A DNA stretch of 64,000 nucleotides from Rutidosis leptorrhynchoides (lineage: Eukaryota > Streptophyta > Magnoliopsida > Asterales > Asteraceae), in assembly GCF_046630445.1 (NCBI RefSeq), contig NC_092341.1, positions 8,369,501-8,433,500 on the forward strand. Reading direction: 5' to 3'. Under the pieces are notes generated by a model that ran no database searches, was not told the origin of the DNA, and worked only from the letters and a program-made list of their open reading frames with translations. Positions 1-13,265 of this stretch are shown piece after piece. Each line of letters opens with the position of its first letter. The first letter of the stretch is position 1. The translations under genes were made by a program, and so were the position numbers.

Positions 1-1533
1 ACATGTCAAACACTTGGAAACATAAGTAGCTACGTCCCTTTTGATGTTCGGCCACCAATATAGTTGTTTAAGGTCGTGGTACATCTTATTGGCACCGGGG
101 TGAATTGAGTATCGTGACTTATGGGCTTCATCTAAAATAAGGCTTCGTAGGTCCCCATAACTAGGCACCCAAATCCTTCCGGCGTAATATCGGAGTCCGG
201 TCTCCCTAATTTCGAATCGAGAGACTAGAATGTTCAAGAGCTCGTGTGAAAGGTTTTCATCCTTGAGAGCCTCATCTTGGGCTACCCGAATTTGGCTATT
301 AAGGTTTGTGTGGATGGTGATGTTTAAGGCTCGGACACGAAGAGGCACCGCTCTTTCTTTTCGACTTAAGGCATCGGCTACTACATTTGCCTTCCTGGGA
401 TGGTAACGAAGCTCGCAATCGTAATCGTTTAAGGTTTCAATCCACCTTCGTTGTCTCATGTTTAGTTGCTTTTGATCGAAGATGTGTTGAAGGCTTTTGT
501 GATCGGTGAAGATAGTACTCTTGGTTCCATAAAGATAGTGTCTCCACATTTTAAGTGCAAAGACAACGGCTCCGAGTTCAAGATCATGAGTCGTGTAATT
601 CCGTTCATGAATTTTTAGTTGTCGAGAGGCATAAGCAATGACTTTCTTCCGTTGCATCAATACACACCCAAAACCATGTTTCGAGGCATCGCAATATACA
701 ACAAAATCATCATTGCCTTCGGGAAGTGACAAGATAGGAGCGGTGGTTAGCTTTGTTTTTAAGATTTGAAATGCGGATTCTTGTTCGGTCGCCCAAATGA
801 ATTTCTTTCCCTTGTGAGTTAATGCGGTTAGAGGACGTGCAACCAAAGAGAAGTTTTCGATGAATCTACGATAGTACCCGGCGAGACCCAAGAATTGACG
901 AATGTGAGTAGGAGTAGTAGGAGTCTCCCATTTACTAATGGCTTCAATTTTCGTGGGATCGACTTTAATACCTTGATCACTTACAACATGACCAAGAAAT
1001 TGAACTTCCTTTAACCAAAATTCACACTTGGAGAATTTGGCATAAAGTCGTTCTTGTGTCAAGAGTTCAAGCACAAGTCGGAGATGTTGTTCGTGCTCTT
1101 CTTCATTTTTAGAATAGATCAATATGTCATCGATGAACACAATAACGAATTTATCGAGATACGGTTTGCACACGCGGTTCATAAAATCCATGAACACCGC
1201 CGGTGCGTTAGTGAGACCAAATGGCATGACAAGGAATTCATAACTACCATAACGAGTTCGGAAAGCGGTTTTGGAGACATCTTCCCCCTTAACCCTTAAT
1301 TGATGATAACCCGAGCGGAGATCGATTTTCGAATATACACAAGACCCTTGTAGTTGATCAAAGAGGTCATCGATGCGAGGAAGAGGATATCGGTTCTTAA
1401 CCGTCAATTTATTTAGTTCACGATAATCAATGCACATTCGTAGGGATCCGTCTTTCTTTTTAACAAACAAAATCGGAGCGCCCCATGGTGAATGGCTAGG
1501 TTGGATAAAACCACGGTCAAGTAGTTCTTGGAT
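1..1533 (-). pseudogene. Ty3/gypsy pol: reverse transcriptase, RNase H, start of integrase
   Basis: Reading the minus strand from 1533 down to base 1 gives one open frame, continuous with the gag-protease ORF upstream except for a single stop at 1534-1536. It encodes the core of a Ty3/gypsy polyprotein. Visible motifs are the [13 protein letters not shown] block near 1485, the catalytic [12 protein letters not shown] (FxDD) at about 1110-1146, the YASRQL and TDHKSL RNase H blocks near 640-500, and the integrase zinc finger (H..H then CLTC) at the very left edge. The rest of integrase and the 3' LTR lie outside the window. The frame is intact from 1533 to 1, so the stop at 1534 may be one recent C-to-T change (CAA to TAA). 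Confidence 0.93.
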
Positions 1534-3315
1534 TTAACTTTGCAATTCTTGCATTTTGGATGGAGCAAGTCTATACGGTGCACGTGCTACGGGTGCGGCT
1601 CCCGGAATAAGATCGATTTGGAATTCTACCGGTCGATGAGGCGGAAGACCCGGCAATTCGTCGGGAAATACATCGGAAAAGTCACTAACAATTGGCACAT
1701 CATCGATATGCTTCTCATCAGACTCGACTTTCTTAACGTGGGCAAGGATCGCAAAACAACCCTTACGGAGTAGTTTTCTAACTTTAAGGCACGAAACGAG
1801 GTTGAGTCTGGTGCAACTCTTATCGCCATAAACAATCAAAGGTTCACCATTCTCGATAGGAATTCGGATTGCGTTAAGATCACAAAGGATGTGAGATTTC
1901 GTTTTGGCTAGCCAATTCATACCGATTATTACATCGAAGCTACCTAGTTTCATGGGTATCAAGTCGATTTCAAACTCATTACCCAAAATGTTTAACGTAC
2001 ACCCCCGGTAATATGTGTCGGCACTCAATAGTTTTCCGTTGGCCACTTCAATGGTATAAGTGGTATCTAGTGGACGTGGTGGAGTATTAAAAGAATGAGT
2101 CAAAGTCTTGGATACAAAACTCTTATCGGCACCCGAATTGAATAAACAAGTAACATAAGTGTTGTTGAGAAGAAACGTACCCGTGACTAATTCATTATCA
2201 TCTCGGGCTTCCTCGATGTTGATGTTGAAAGCTCGGCCGCGCGTATTGGGGTTATCTTTCCTCTTCGGGCATGCATTTCTATAATGGCCCGTTTGGCCAC
2301 ATTCATAACAAGTGCCCGTTTTTGGTGCATTGGGCCCCTTTCGAGCGATGGGGGCAACACTTTTACACTCATTGGCCTTATGACCAAATCCTTGGCACCG
2401 GTGGCAAATTAACTTACTACATTCGCCAAAATGATGTTTGTTGCTTTTGTTGCAAAGAGGTAGATTTCCGGCATAACCCTTCTTGCCGTCGGAGGTGTAA
2501 GGCTTCTTAGCAAATTTGTTGTTGCTTGATTGGGAGGGTTCCCACTTTCTTTTGTTGCCGCCCAATTTATCGTCGGCCTTAGGTGCCGGAACTACGATTT
2601 CGTCAATTGTTTCTATCAATTTGCGGGCCATGTTCAAAGCTTCTTGATGATTAGTGGGTTTGGATGACATTACTCCGTGTTTGATACTCTTTGGAAGACC
2701 ATCCATGTAAAGTTCAACCCTTAAAGCTTTGGGGTTTACAAGGTTTGGGCACATCAAGGCTAGCTCGGAAAATCGTTGATTATAAGCCGTGAGATCATTT
2801 CCGATCGCCTTTAAAGTTCTTAGCTCTTGTTCGAGCCTTCGGGTTTCTTCACGAGGGAAATATTCGACAATCATCTTTTCCCTCAAGTCGGCCCAAGAGA
2901 GGGCGTGAGCTTCATCGGTACCCACCGATTGTACATAAGTATTCCACCATGTAAGAGCGACACCGACGAAGGTGTGAGTGGAGTATTTGACCTTGTCTTG
3001 GTCCCGACAACCGCTTATGCTAAAGACGGCTTCCGTTTCCTTAAACCATCGGGTGACAACGACCGGTCCCCCGGTTCCATCAAAAGTGTGAGGTTTGCAC
3101 CCCATGAAGGATTTGTAGGAGCACCCTTCGTTTGAGTTACCAGCTCCATTGTTGTTGTTGTTGTGGTTGTTGTTATTGTTATTGTTGTTGGAAGAGTGAC
3201 CGGCCATGGCCGCATCTACGGCGGTAGCTATCATCCGTTCGAGAGCTTGTTCGGGAGTTTCATTGCGGCGTACACGACGAGGAGCCATTGTTCCTTCAAG
3301 ACACAAGAATATCAT
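1534..3315 (-). pseudogene. Ty3/gypsy gag, protease and RT N-terminus
   Basis: A 593-codon ORF. The likely biological start is the internal ATG at 3286-3288 (MAPRRVRRNETPEQ), because the first nine codons lie in the leader. In order: an Asn-rich linker (AAT/AAC microsatellite), a retrotransposon gag domain (WFKETEAVFSIS, YFPREETRRLEQE), two CCHC zinc knuckles (CHRCQGFGHKANEC and CYECGQTGHYRNAC), an aspartic protease, then the RT entry motif DVFPDELPGLPP. The protease active site reads LFNSGA where the family has D-S/T-G: the catalytic Asp is Asn (codon at 2137-2139). The ORF ends at a stop 1534-1536 just inside RT. It is a degenerate copy that would need help in trans. Confidence 0.93.
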
Positions 3316-3689
3316 TGATTAGTATTCTCAATAATACTAACCGTGATATAGAATAAAGATAAAGAGAAGTTTTCCTTGACTCGCCTTAAATTCTTATGCC
3401 ACAATGTCGGAACGTTCATATGAGTCACCGTAATATAATCCCGGAAATTATATTACCCTGATTCACATGTGCATTCGACATCATTTCATATAGTCGAGGT
3501 GGCGTGTCAATCAAATTAAACAACGTGAGATTAAGATGAACTAAGGGTAGATATGAGTAGAAGCGTTCGAGTATAAATGCACAAGTAGTCAAGTAATTCC
3601 TACTTCAAGTCTATATGCCGGTTGTAGTCTAGACTCACCAATGTACCCTATGACTCGAGGTTGACACCAATGAACTCTAAATCCCTACA
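3316..3689 (-). other. Gypsy 5' leader, noncoding
   Basis: Untranslated stretch between the PBS and the gag start. No ORF of note. Confidence 0.7.
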
Positions 3690-3707
3690 ACCAACGCTCT
3701 GATACCA
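3690..3707 (-). other. Primer-binding site, initiator-Met tRNA type (gypsy element)
   Basis: On the minus strand this reads TGGTATCAGAGCGTTGG, the usual plant complement to the 3' end of tRNA-iMet. It lies two bases inside the LTR end at 3710, which fixes the LTR boundary and orientation. Confidence 0.9.
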
Positions 3708-3709
3708 TC

Positions 3710-6070
3710 TGTAGCGACCCGACCAAATCATGTTTGACGGCGCCGTATACTTAGGTCCCGTTACGTGGTCATAAGTCTTTAAAACAACGTTTGACCAAAA
3801 GATATGTCGCATTCATTTCAAATGTAAAGATTGTTCAAAGTTTACAAGAATAGTTCCACCACAAGTTACGTTACAAAGTTATAAGTACAAATGAAACTTA
3901 TGCGACACAATTTAAAAGTAGCCAAAAGACGCTCCATGTATGCATATATACTCGACATCCAAGCAAGTATCAAAAGAAATGAGCGGAAGCATGTATCACA
4001 CAAATGTTCAAGGACCTGAGAAAAACATAGAAATCTGTCAACGAAAACGTTGGTGAAATCATAGGTTTGAGTAAGTAAGTACAAGTGAACCACAAGATTT
4101 ACAACAATGAGATAATAGTAATACATTCCAAAAGTTTGTTTCACGAGCACCCAATTATCAATGCTTAACATTCCTTCCATAGAACCCCATCACAATAGTG
4201 TTAGAACATACACTGTTTCTCGAAAATACAGTTCATTCGTAAACGGTAGCGAACCGTTTGAATGAGGGTTTGTCAAACCCATATGGCCATATAACATAAG
4301 TTCTCGCTTACACCCAGCAAGTGTAACTAATGATAATCGAATTGAGGATTTTTGTTCTAAACTCGTATGTAGAATGTTTGTTTTCCTGTACTTGTGTTCA
4401 CTTAGTTAAAAAGGAACGTTTATGTTTTCTCATCCCAAATGTAAGTTTCAAAAGAGTAAAAGTGGGACTATGATCTCACCTTGAGTGCACGAGTAGTAAA
4501 GTACTTCAACAAGTAAACGTGTGCAAAGAACAATGCTAGTCTTGACCTAAACAATAGGTTGTATCAATAATGGTAAACACGATAGGTCAAAGATGTTCAA
4601 TTAGTCCTATGGCTCGTTAAGACTCGATCATAATAGCATGTGAATCAAATTGTCATGTTTCATGCAAGGTACAAGTATAAAAGCATGTTAGAACGATTGC
4701 ACAAACATTTGGTTGAGTTTGATTAAAAGTCAACTTAGGTCGGGTCAAAGTCAACAAAAAGTCAACACGTTCGGGTCGGGTCCCGAACTATTTTTCTGAG
4801 GTTTTTAATCATATATGAGCATGTTAGAACAAGTTTCATGTGAATCGGAGGTCCATAGCATAGCAAACATTTTTCGTAAAATGACCAACGAAGACAGAAG
4901 CCTGCCAGTGCATCTGGACGGCGTCCAGATTTTCTGGACGGCGTCCAGATTTGAAGGCTGGGACGGCGTCCAAAGATCTGGACGGCGTCCAGCTTTGAAA
5001 TCTGGGATGGCGTCCAAGGATCTGGACGGCGTCCAGGTTGGTATTCAAGTCTGATGCAGAAACTCCTAAGTGCACGAACCAAAAACCAAACTAACACATT
5101 TTATGATCCGCAAACAACCAAAACATGTATCTTATATCATCGGGAAGGTATTTTGACGAGGAAAACATCTAAACACATTTCATCAATCACATTTACCTTT
5201 ACAACAACCAAAATCACATTGAATGCTCAATCATTTAAGGCATTCAAGTTCATAAATGCAAATCAATGATTCGGCAACCAATTTACATGAATGATATGCC
5301 GTCTCGAAGGTAATCAAGCATACAATACAACCTAATACTTACTAATAACATTTCATGTCATTTCAAGCACCAAAAGTCCATTTCAAGTTCATCAAACCCT
5401 AACCCAATTTCACCAAAATCACTAATCAAGTTCATGAAGTTTTCTAAAGCAACCTACACATCAAATTGAAACTAGTGCTACTAGGAACACATTTAATACT
5501 TGCACTTTATCATAACAACAACATTAAATCAACCAAAACTCAAAATCAAACACACACTATTTATGTTCATGCTAGTTACACTAAAACAACGAGATCGAGC
5601 ATATAAATCATATATTCATGTTAGACTTGAGCCATAGACACTAACTAACAACTTTATAAGTTAAAAACATCAAGAACACAAAATCTAGTGACTTTAGAAA
5701 GTTACCCAAATGCAATGAAATTGGTATGGAATCGAAGAGGAAGTTGCAAGGATTCCAAAAATGTAATTTGTTTTGCAAAACACCCGCTAGCTCGAATTTG
5801 GATGATGATTCTTGTTGGTGTTCTTTGAGAGAAAAAGGAAGTAGTAAAAGATGGAGATGTTGAAATGAGAGGAGGAGGTTGAAGGTTTGACTAGTTGACC
5901 TAGTCAAATCTTTGGCCTCTTGGCAAGTTTAGTCCCTCTAATTTGAATCGGGTGCGTGAATTACCTAAACGAGATAATTTAAAACGCGTATTAACGAAAG
6001 ATGTTATAAATATATAACGGACTTTAAAATGAATAAACGGAAAGTAAACGGAAAAAGGCGGGATGTTACA
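3710..6070 (-). repeat. 5' LTR of the Ty3/gypsy element (2361 bp)
   Basis: Bounded by TG...CA in the element orientation: it starts TGTAACATCCCGCC at 6070 and ends GGTCGCTACA at 3710, next to the PBS. It contains an array of GGACGGCGTCC palindromes (4912-5035). The rest is AT-rich without ORFs. The element interrupts long-LTR sequence: the bases right of 6070 (CAATGCAGGGTTGAC) match the uninterrupted relative at 55309. The target duplication should be CAATG (6071-6075), with its partner left of the window. Confidence 0.88.
4912..5036. promoter_or_regulatory. Array of six GGACGGCGTCC palindromes inside the gypsy LTR
   Basis: Six units, four of them perfect CTGGACGGCGTCCAG (6-bp arms, GGC centre) and two variants (GGGACGGCGTCCAA, GGGATGGCGTCCAA), are spaced roughly 16-27 bp apart. 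They lie in the half of the LTR upstream of a weak TATA-like TCATATATGA (about 4810-4818, minus sense). Role unknown; a U3 regulatory cluster is an inference. Confidence 0.6.
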
Positions 6071-6789
6071 CAATGCAGGGTTGACCTCGGATTCATGAAC
6101 CTATATCATTCATTTATATATTAAAACGTATAATCTTAACTGAACACATTTATTTATTATATCTTTAATTTATATATTATATATGTTTAATTTGTGTCTA
6201 TGTTCATAATGGTTAATATTTATATAGTTAGATTAATATATCCATATTTATATACATAATTGTTTAATGTTACATATTAAAATTGATAGTTTGTTATTTG
6301 TATGTATTTATATAAATAATATTAATATGTCTGATATATATAGTTATGTAAAATTTTAAATAAAATTATAGTATATATAACAATTATATTTTATGTACAA
6401 AATATTTATTTGTTTTAAAATGATAGTTTTTGATAATAATAATAATAATAATGATTTACTAATAATAATAATAATAATAATAACAATAATAATGATAACA
6501 ATAATAATTATAATAATAACAATACATAAATGATAAAATTATTAATGATAAGCACATTATAAATACTTAATAATAATATTATCAATAATGATATTACTAA
6601 CTAATACTTAATTATAATCTTAATAATTATAATCTTAATAATAACAATAATAATAATACTATTAATGGTAATAATATTCAAAAACATGTTAATAATAATG
6701 TTAATAATTATAATAATAATCATTATAACAATAAGAATAAAAATGAAAATTTTTAGTATTGAAAACTACCTTTAAAAGCCTTCTAAAAA

Positions 6790-6862
6790 AAATGCCGCGA
6801 ATGAGAATCGAACCCGAGACCTCTCGATTAATCCCAACATCCTCTACCATTCATCCGGTCAT
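6790..6862 (-). repeat. tRNA-like module (pol III boxes) in B3 LTR
   Basis: On the minus strand an A-box-like GGATGAATGGTAGAGG is followed about 35 nt later by a B-box GGGTTCGATTC and a short T-rich run. The acceptor and T stems do not pair fully, so it is a tRNA-derived SINE head or tRNA relic, not a working tRNA. A related module sits at 52165-52245 in the B1 LTR, also followed by a TTA-rich tract. Confidence 0.5.
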
Positions 6863-8371
6863 GTTTTTCTAAAATTGTATTACCCCTTAATAACTTAACC
6901 CGTTTTGTTTTCTGTTTATATTGCTTCTTCTTCTATGATGAACTAGTCGACCACCATAACCAATTAATAAACATATTATCTGATTCATGGTGTAACTTAA
7001 ATCGTAGTTTGAAAATAAGTAATCAATTATGATTGTTTATATATGAAAAGCAAAACAAAAAAATATATATATATACATAAAAATATACTGCTGGGTTACG
7101 GTTCCTTTAAAAAAAATTTATATATTGATTTTGATTTTGAGAGTGTTTTAGACAAATGTTATAACACAACTTGTGTATCAAATCATCTCTATAAACTATA
7201 AAAATTATCAATTTAACTCAATTAATAACACACAACTCGAATTTGATGATGAACATAAAGGTTGACTTTTTGAACTTAGAACTTTGACTGCCAAATTTGT
7301 ACTCAATATAGAAAATTGAAACCTGAGGTTTTAAGATTAGATTCACGACACGAATTAGAAACGTTCTGCATTTATAGTTTTTGAAAAAAAAAATCGAAAT
7401 CGAAGTATGACCAAAAAGATAGGTAACAGAGGTATACGACCTGTTTCCTCATTTTTTTTTTCTGATTCATTTTCTCCAATGGAAATTTGTAAATGGTACA
7501 TGAAACTTATAGTTGAAATGTAAGGTTAGTGGTATTAATTAACGCTGTATACAATTGACTTTTATAGATATATCATCGACAGCAAGAATCAACCAAGGAA
7601 AAAAAATAATAATAAAAGAAATATAAAAGAGATTATGACCCTTAACAGATTTTGTTTGATCTGTATGTTTGATTGAATTGTCCAGATAGTGAAAAGAAGG
7701 AATTTGACAAAATTTGGGTAACAAGCTTGTACGATCAATTATTATATCAGATTCCTAATTTATCTAATTATCATTAATAATTAACATAAAATTATTAGTA
7801 ATAAGAATAATACAATAATATTAATACTAATAAATAATAATATCAATAATAATAATAATTGTTAATAATAAAGTTAACAATAATATTTGTAATAATAATA
7901 TAATAATAAAAAGGATAATGATAAATGTGATAATAAAAATTTTAAATGATAATTTTTAGTATAAGTAATAATAAATAATAATTTAGATCATATCTTTAAT
8001 AATAATTTTTCTATTTAACATCTTAAATTCAATGTTCATAATTTGTTAATTAAAAAAAATTATAACAATATTTATATTAATTTTAAGTTAGTATTGATAC
8101 TAATATTAATAACAACAATCATTAGTAATAGTAGTAATATAACAAATTAAATGTATCAAATTCATATATATTATATATATAATAATATTAATAATACTGA
8201 TATTAATGCATAATAATAACATGGCAACTATATTGTAACCTGTAATTAAATTTTTTTAATATATTAATATCACATCTTAATAATTATGTAATATTTAGTA
8301 GCTTTATATAATGATATGATGAATATCTAATATTTATTGCAATATGCATATAATAATGATTATGTATATAA

Positions 8372-8506
<135 letters not shown>

Positions 8507-8779
8507 ATAACAACAGTATTATTATCTTATATACTAAATTACATCATGAATTCGTATTTTATCATTTCAAATTATTATATATACATTTTATTTATATATA
8601 TATGTATATATATTTAGTTACAATAATTGTTCGTGAATCGTCGGTAATGGTCAAAGGTTATCTGAATTCATTTAATCAGTTCAAAAATTTTGAGAATCAA
8701 CCTTTCAGACTTTGCTTATCGTGTCGAGATCTCATAAAGATTAAGTTTAAATTTGGTCGGAAATTTCCGGGTCGTCACA

Positions 8780-9166
8780 ATCAGCAGCCTCCCTTCTTTG
8801 AATTTCAGCTTGTAGACCCAACAAATACTCGTCGGCAGTGATTTTCAGGGATTTTACTGTTTCAATCATCTTTCTACCCTCTTTAGTTTTAAGGGAAGCA
8901 CGATACTCCCTTAGATCCATACCCAGCTGGTGAGCCTCTTGAAATTGAGCTTTCTCCTCATCAGTAGAGAGCCTTTGACCACTGTTGTTCAAGTATACAC
9001 CAGTTTCAATGCCATAAGTCAAGGCAGTGATGTAGAGTGACTGATCAAGGGGATGATGCAGCAATCTAACTTGGCGTATCCTTTCATTGATAGCAGCTTG
9101 TCTTTGCTCAAGCAATTCCTGTACAGTGATCTCCAGCCGATAAGCATCTCTTTCATCTGGATTCAT
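8780..9166 (-). pseudogene. Copia third ORF, C-terminal block (truncated by B3)
   Basis: Begins MNPDERDAYRLEITVQELLE and continues as a charged, largely helical segment up to [12 protein letters not shown], where B3 inserts. It is in the same frame as the block to its right, separated only by the stop at 9209-9211. The remainder of this ORF and the 3' LTR of the copia element lie beyond the nested insertions. No function recognised. Confidence 0.6.
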
Positions 9167-9208
9167 TTTAAATAAGTCTGGCTCACCACGGGTAACTGAA
9201 TTATCTTC

Positions 9209-11398
9209 CTAAGTTCTGTGTTTACCATGATGTTTTGGGGAAGATGGAGGATACATGATTGATTCACCTATGCCAGATGAACTCACTGGAAACTGATTGA
9301 CACGATTATCCTTTGTTTTGTTAAAATAGGTGAGGGTCTGAGGAGAGATAGGTGATTGAACAAATAAATGATCTCCACTACCCCAGACTGTAAAGTCAGC
9401 AGGATTAACCATATCATCATCAGGATTAGCACCCAGCTCAACCACTTTTGCTGGGTCTTCAACACTTGTAACACCCAGCAGCACACTTCTGGCTGGGTCT
9501 TCATTCACAGCACTCCTTGCTGTATCTTCAGTACCAGTTGACTTATTAGTATCAGTTGGTACAACCACCTCAGTATCTTCATCAGCTGCCTCAAATAAGG
9601 GTCCTTTCCTTAGGAGCTGATTGTCCCTAGGAGCAGATTTTACCCTTTGTTTATCTATGGGCATGGGTTCAGCTGATGGTTCTTGTGTTGATACTGGCTC
9701 AAGTGGAGGCAGGTAGGGAACGATAGTAAGATGCTCCCCCTGAATATCATCATCATCAAGATTGATTGTTTCTGCTGGCTTATGTTGTGTAGCTGGTTGT
9801 GTAGAAGATGTTGGGCGGGAAGATGAACTAGTTTCTAACATAGCATCTAACCACTTCATAAAAATGTCAGCTCTAACTCCTCCCCCTGACTCAGTAGATG
9901 CAAGATAATCTTTCATTTCTTCTGAAGTCATCCGTTTGATCCTATCTGCTCGCTCAGCATACAGTTTTGCCCTCTTTTTGTCGTATTTGACCATGAATTT
10001 GGCATTTCTTTTTCGTGCATCCTTTTTGAATTTATCAATGCCAATCAGGTCATCATCAATGTCCCTCTTTTTCGGGGTCAGCCATCTCCTATGCTCAATT
10101 CTGTGGCGTTTAAGAGCAACATAGGCATCCCATTTGACATTGAAGGCATCATTCAATTCTTGCTGTCTCTTCTGATGTCTCTCCAGTTTTCTTTTCATTC
10201 TTCTTTCAATAGATTGAGAGACAACAAAAGCTTCAGCAACAGCCAGTGCAGAAACATCACTGGGCTTACTGCCAGAACCAATATCATCCACTGATGTGGC
10301 AGACACACTGGGTTGAGATTCACCAGCTGCCTGTACACCAGCTTCAGTATGAGCGTTGTTGGGCTTAGTGCCAGAGTCTGGACCAGTAGAACCATCACCA
10401 CCATCACCATCACCATCTCTCCTTGGTTGTTTTGGAGCCTTTTCATGCTCATGCTCCCCCTCTGATTGTTTTCTCTTTTTGAGTTTCTTTTTAGATTGCT
10501 TCTCCCCCTTTTTGTCATCAGCAGGGGCAGAAAGGTGAACAGGGGAGACCTGTGCATCAAGGTCACTATCTGAATCTGGAACAGAGAATGCAAAATTGTT
10601 CCAGTCAGCAACTTCAGGAGTAAGATGGGCACCAGGATCCACGCCAAATTGTCGAAGAAGGAGGTTGGAAGACCTAACTTCATTCCTTGCAACACCCATA
10701 GCCATCTGTTCAACCATGGCCCTAACATCACCCTGTAGGGTAGCCAGTCGATGCATATTTTCAACCATTTGAACATAGGCAGAAGCAGGAATCATGTTAG
10801 CCATTTGCTGCTCCTGTGAATCCAATCTCTCATGTAGCACTGCATTTTCTTCATTAAGAAAAAGAATTCTACGATTAGCAGCATCTAAATCAGCTTGAAG
10901 ACGGGCATTGTCCTCAGTATATTCATTGTGAGATATGATTCGTTTCTTTAAGTCCTCCTTCTCTTCATGTTGTTTGACAATGACAGCCACCGCAAGTTCT
11001 GCAAAGGCACATACCTGTTTGAGCTGGGCTTCAATATTGGAAGTGGTAACCTGCCCAGTGTTACGTATGGCTTCAGTCACACTATCAGCAATAGCAGTGC
11101 GAATGGTGGCCTGTAGATCAGGTGTAACCTCGGCCAGTGTCTTATAGACAGCCAGGGTGGAGATGTCAGCCACCTCATCAGCATTAAATTTAACATAGCT
11201 GGTTGAGGGGTGGTCAGAAATAGCTAACACAGAACTACCTCCACGGGGTGGTGGAGGTGGAAGGTCAGAATCTGACTCGTCACCATGATCACCATCATTT
11301 TTACCTTCACCCGAAGGTTTAGAACCACTGGTATTCTTGTCAGCATCATGAATAGCATCATCAGTGAGATCCACTGGTTTTTCTTTGGTACCAGTCAC
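9209..11398 (-). pseudogene. Copia third ORF, central coiled-coil and basic block
   Basis: A 729-codon open stretch in the same frame as the other third-ORF blocks. Residues about 145-235 form a coiled coil (heptad-like runs around DAANRRILFLNEENAVLHERL). Residues about 300-340 are a Lys/Arg-rich, nuclear-localisation-like tract (KKLKKRKQ, then PRRDGDGDGGDG). About 395-500 is a second strongly basic helical region (RRMKRKLERHQKRQQE). The C-terminal third is acidic and Ser/Thr/Pro-rich. No enzyme motif is present. It lies downstream of pol in a Sirevirus-type element, where an env-like ORF with coiled coils is known; equating the two is inference. Confidence 0.65.
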
Positions 11399-11638
11399 AT
11401 TATTATGAGTGACTGATTCATCCTTACCAGTACCTTTATCAGCATAACCAACAGAGGAAGAAGATGATGAGGAAGAAGCTGATGAATCAGAAGGTACTGG
11501 TGAATCAGGAATATTCTACATAACATATTTACCAGTAGAGGGATCTCTGATGAACTTTAGAGGCCTCCATGTACCAGGCTATGGAGAAGCAGCTGGAGCC
11601 ATGCTAAAAAAATGATAATAAGGCTGCTCGTTGATCTG

Positions 11639-13207
11639 TTATAAAGTAGCCAACCTCTCATAAACTTCTTCTCTAGCTGGTCGATCAAGCTGAGACAATA
11701 GTTCAGTCAGCTCTTCGCGAGGCAATTTGCTGGCTGAGACTATGGCATTTTGAGGATCAATAGTTAGCTGATCCACCAGCAGAGCAACTCTGGGAGTAAT
11801 AGACGCTCCCCGATAGATGAAGTTAGGAACAACTTCATCAGGATCTGGCACCTGGCACACATAAGGTTTCTTCTCAGCAGAAACAGTAGCCTGAGAAGAG
11901 TCAGTAGTGGCAGAAACAGAGGTACCAGCATTCATAACGGGTTCCGTAGAACCAGTAGCAGTGATAAATAACTGTGCAGTAGGTGAAGAAGCAGCATCTC
12001 CAGTAAGAGCATCAGTATCCATCGTTGGCTCTGTGGGAACATAGCCAACATAGCCAGCATTAACAAAATCAAGACCCTCCAGAACAGTATCACCAGGTGA
12101 TCCAGAATCTGATGGAAAAGTAGCACTTTTACCAGCATCCAGGATAACATCAGATGGAAAAGTAGCACTTGTACCAGCTTCCATGACAACATTTTGTGCA
12201 TCGGTAGCAGCAGCAGACGTAATGTCACCCTGTGGTTCAGTGACAGGTTCATCAAGTAGAACATCCTTGACAATATTGTTAATTACCTTTTTAAGAACAG
12301 AAGGATCCACTATGATTTCATCTTCCACTTCAAGTGAAGTAGTGGAAGCAACAATACTGGGAGCAGTATTACTAGCAGCTGTAGAAGCAACAGTACTAGC
12401 ATCAGCACCACCAGTAGGAGAAGCAGTAGCACCAATACCAGTAGCAGAGGCAGCAATCTGCTCAGTAGGAATAATATCATCTTTAACTTGCTCCCCCTCT
12501 GCCTGTTCATCTACCCTGCTAAAAACTGAAACAATAGAACATGTTATGTTAACAACTGTAGAACCAAATAAATTTGACTCAACAATTGCATCTGTTGTTG
12601 GTCTCTGGGGACAGATTGGTGATTTGGTCAGCCCTTCGAATGAGACAGAATAAGGTGTCTGTAAGTACAGTTGTGACTCTGCTGACTCATTGGCGACACA
12701 TGTTGACCCAGATAGTGTAAGAGTTCTGGCTGGTAATGATGTAGGAGTGAGACTCTTATCATGATCCGAGTAACATAATGGCTGTGCAGTATCCTGAGCT
12801 GGTTCAACACGATGAGGAGCCAGCTCAAGTTTGCTTTGGGGGTCAGGTATTTGCTCTACTGATTGTACTGGCAGCAGAGGATATAACATTAAGTTCAATT
12901 TTGAAAAATGTGGAAGTGTCTGGCTAGAAGAGTATGGGTTGCTACTCTTCTTAACACTAGTTTTAAAACCAGTCAGCTTGAGAGCCAGGGTTATACCTTG
13001 AACTCCACATTCATTTTTCAAGTCAGCAGATAAAAGATTTTTAATTATGGTAGAATTTTCTTCTGTTTGGTCTAGAAACGCACCAGGTTCCATAGCCACA
13101 TCCTTTGCAGGAGCAGCAGTTGAGACTGGTGCAATCTCCCCTGTGGTGAGCTTGGAGCCAGCTTTTGCTCGTTTGGATTTGCCTGTTACCAAGAAATAGT
13201 TAAGCAA
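11639..13207 (-). pseudogene. Copia third ORF, Ala/Thr/Ser-rich low-complexity block
   Basis: A 522-codon open stretch dominated by Ala, Thr, Ser and Val, with repeated TVSA and AGTSATFPSD-like units (the AGTSATFPSD / AGKSATFPSD pair is an internal duplication). It ends with a conserved-looking segment (PRVALLVDQLTIDPQN, then LPREELTELLSQLDRPAREE). Stops at 11639 and in the next 130 bp separate it from the central block in the same frame. It looks like a disordered spacer of a much longer ancestral protein. Confidence 0.6.
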
Positions 13208-13265
13208 CGGATTCCAATACTAGAAGTGGATAGTCAGTATATAAGACTAGGGCTGTTCTTTATGA

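Noticed and set aside
6790..6862. Genuine tRNA gene.
   Set aside because: T-stem and acceptor stem do not pair and no convincing anticodon loop; called tRNA-like only.
10356..10538. Plus-strand ORFs within the copia third ORF and gag.
   Set aside because: Reverse-strand shadows of Ser/Pro/Ala-rich coding sequence with no domain.
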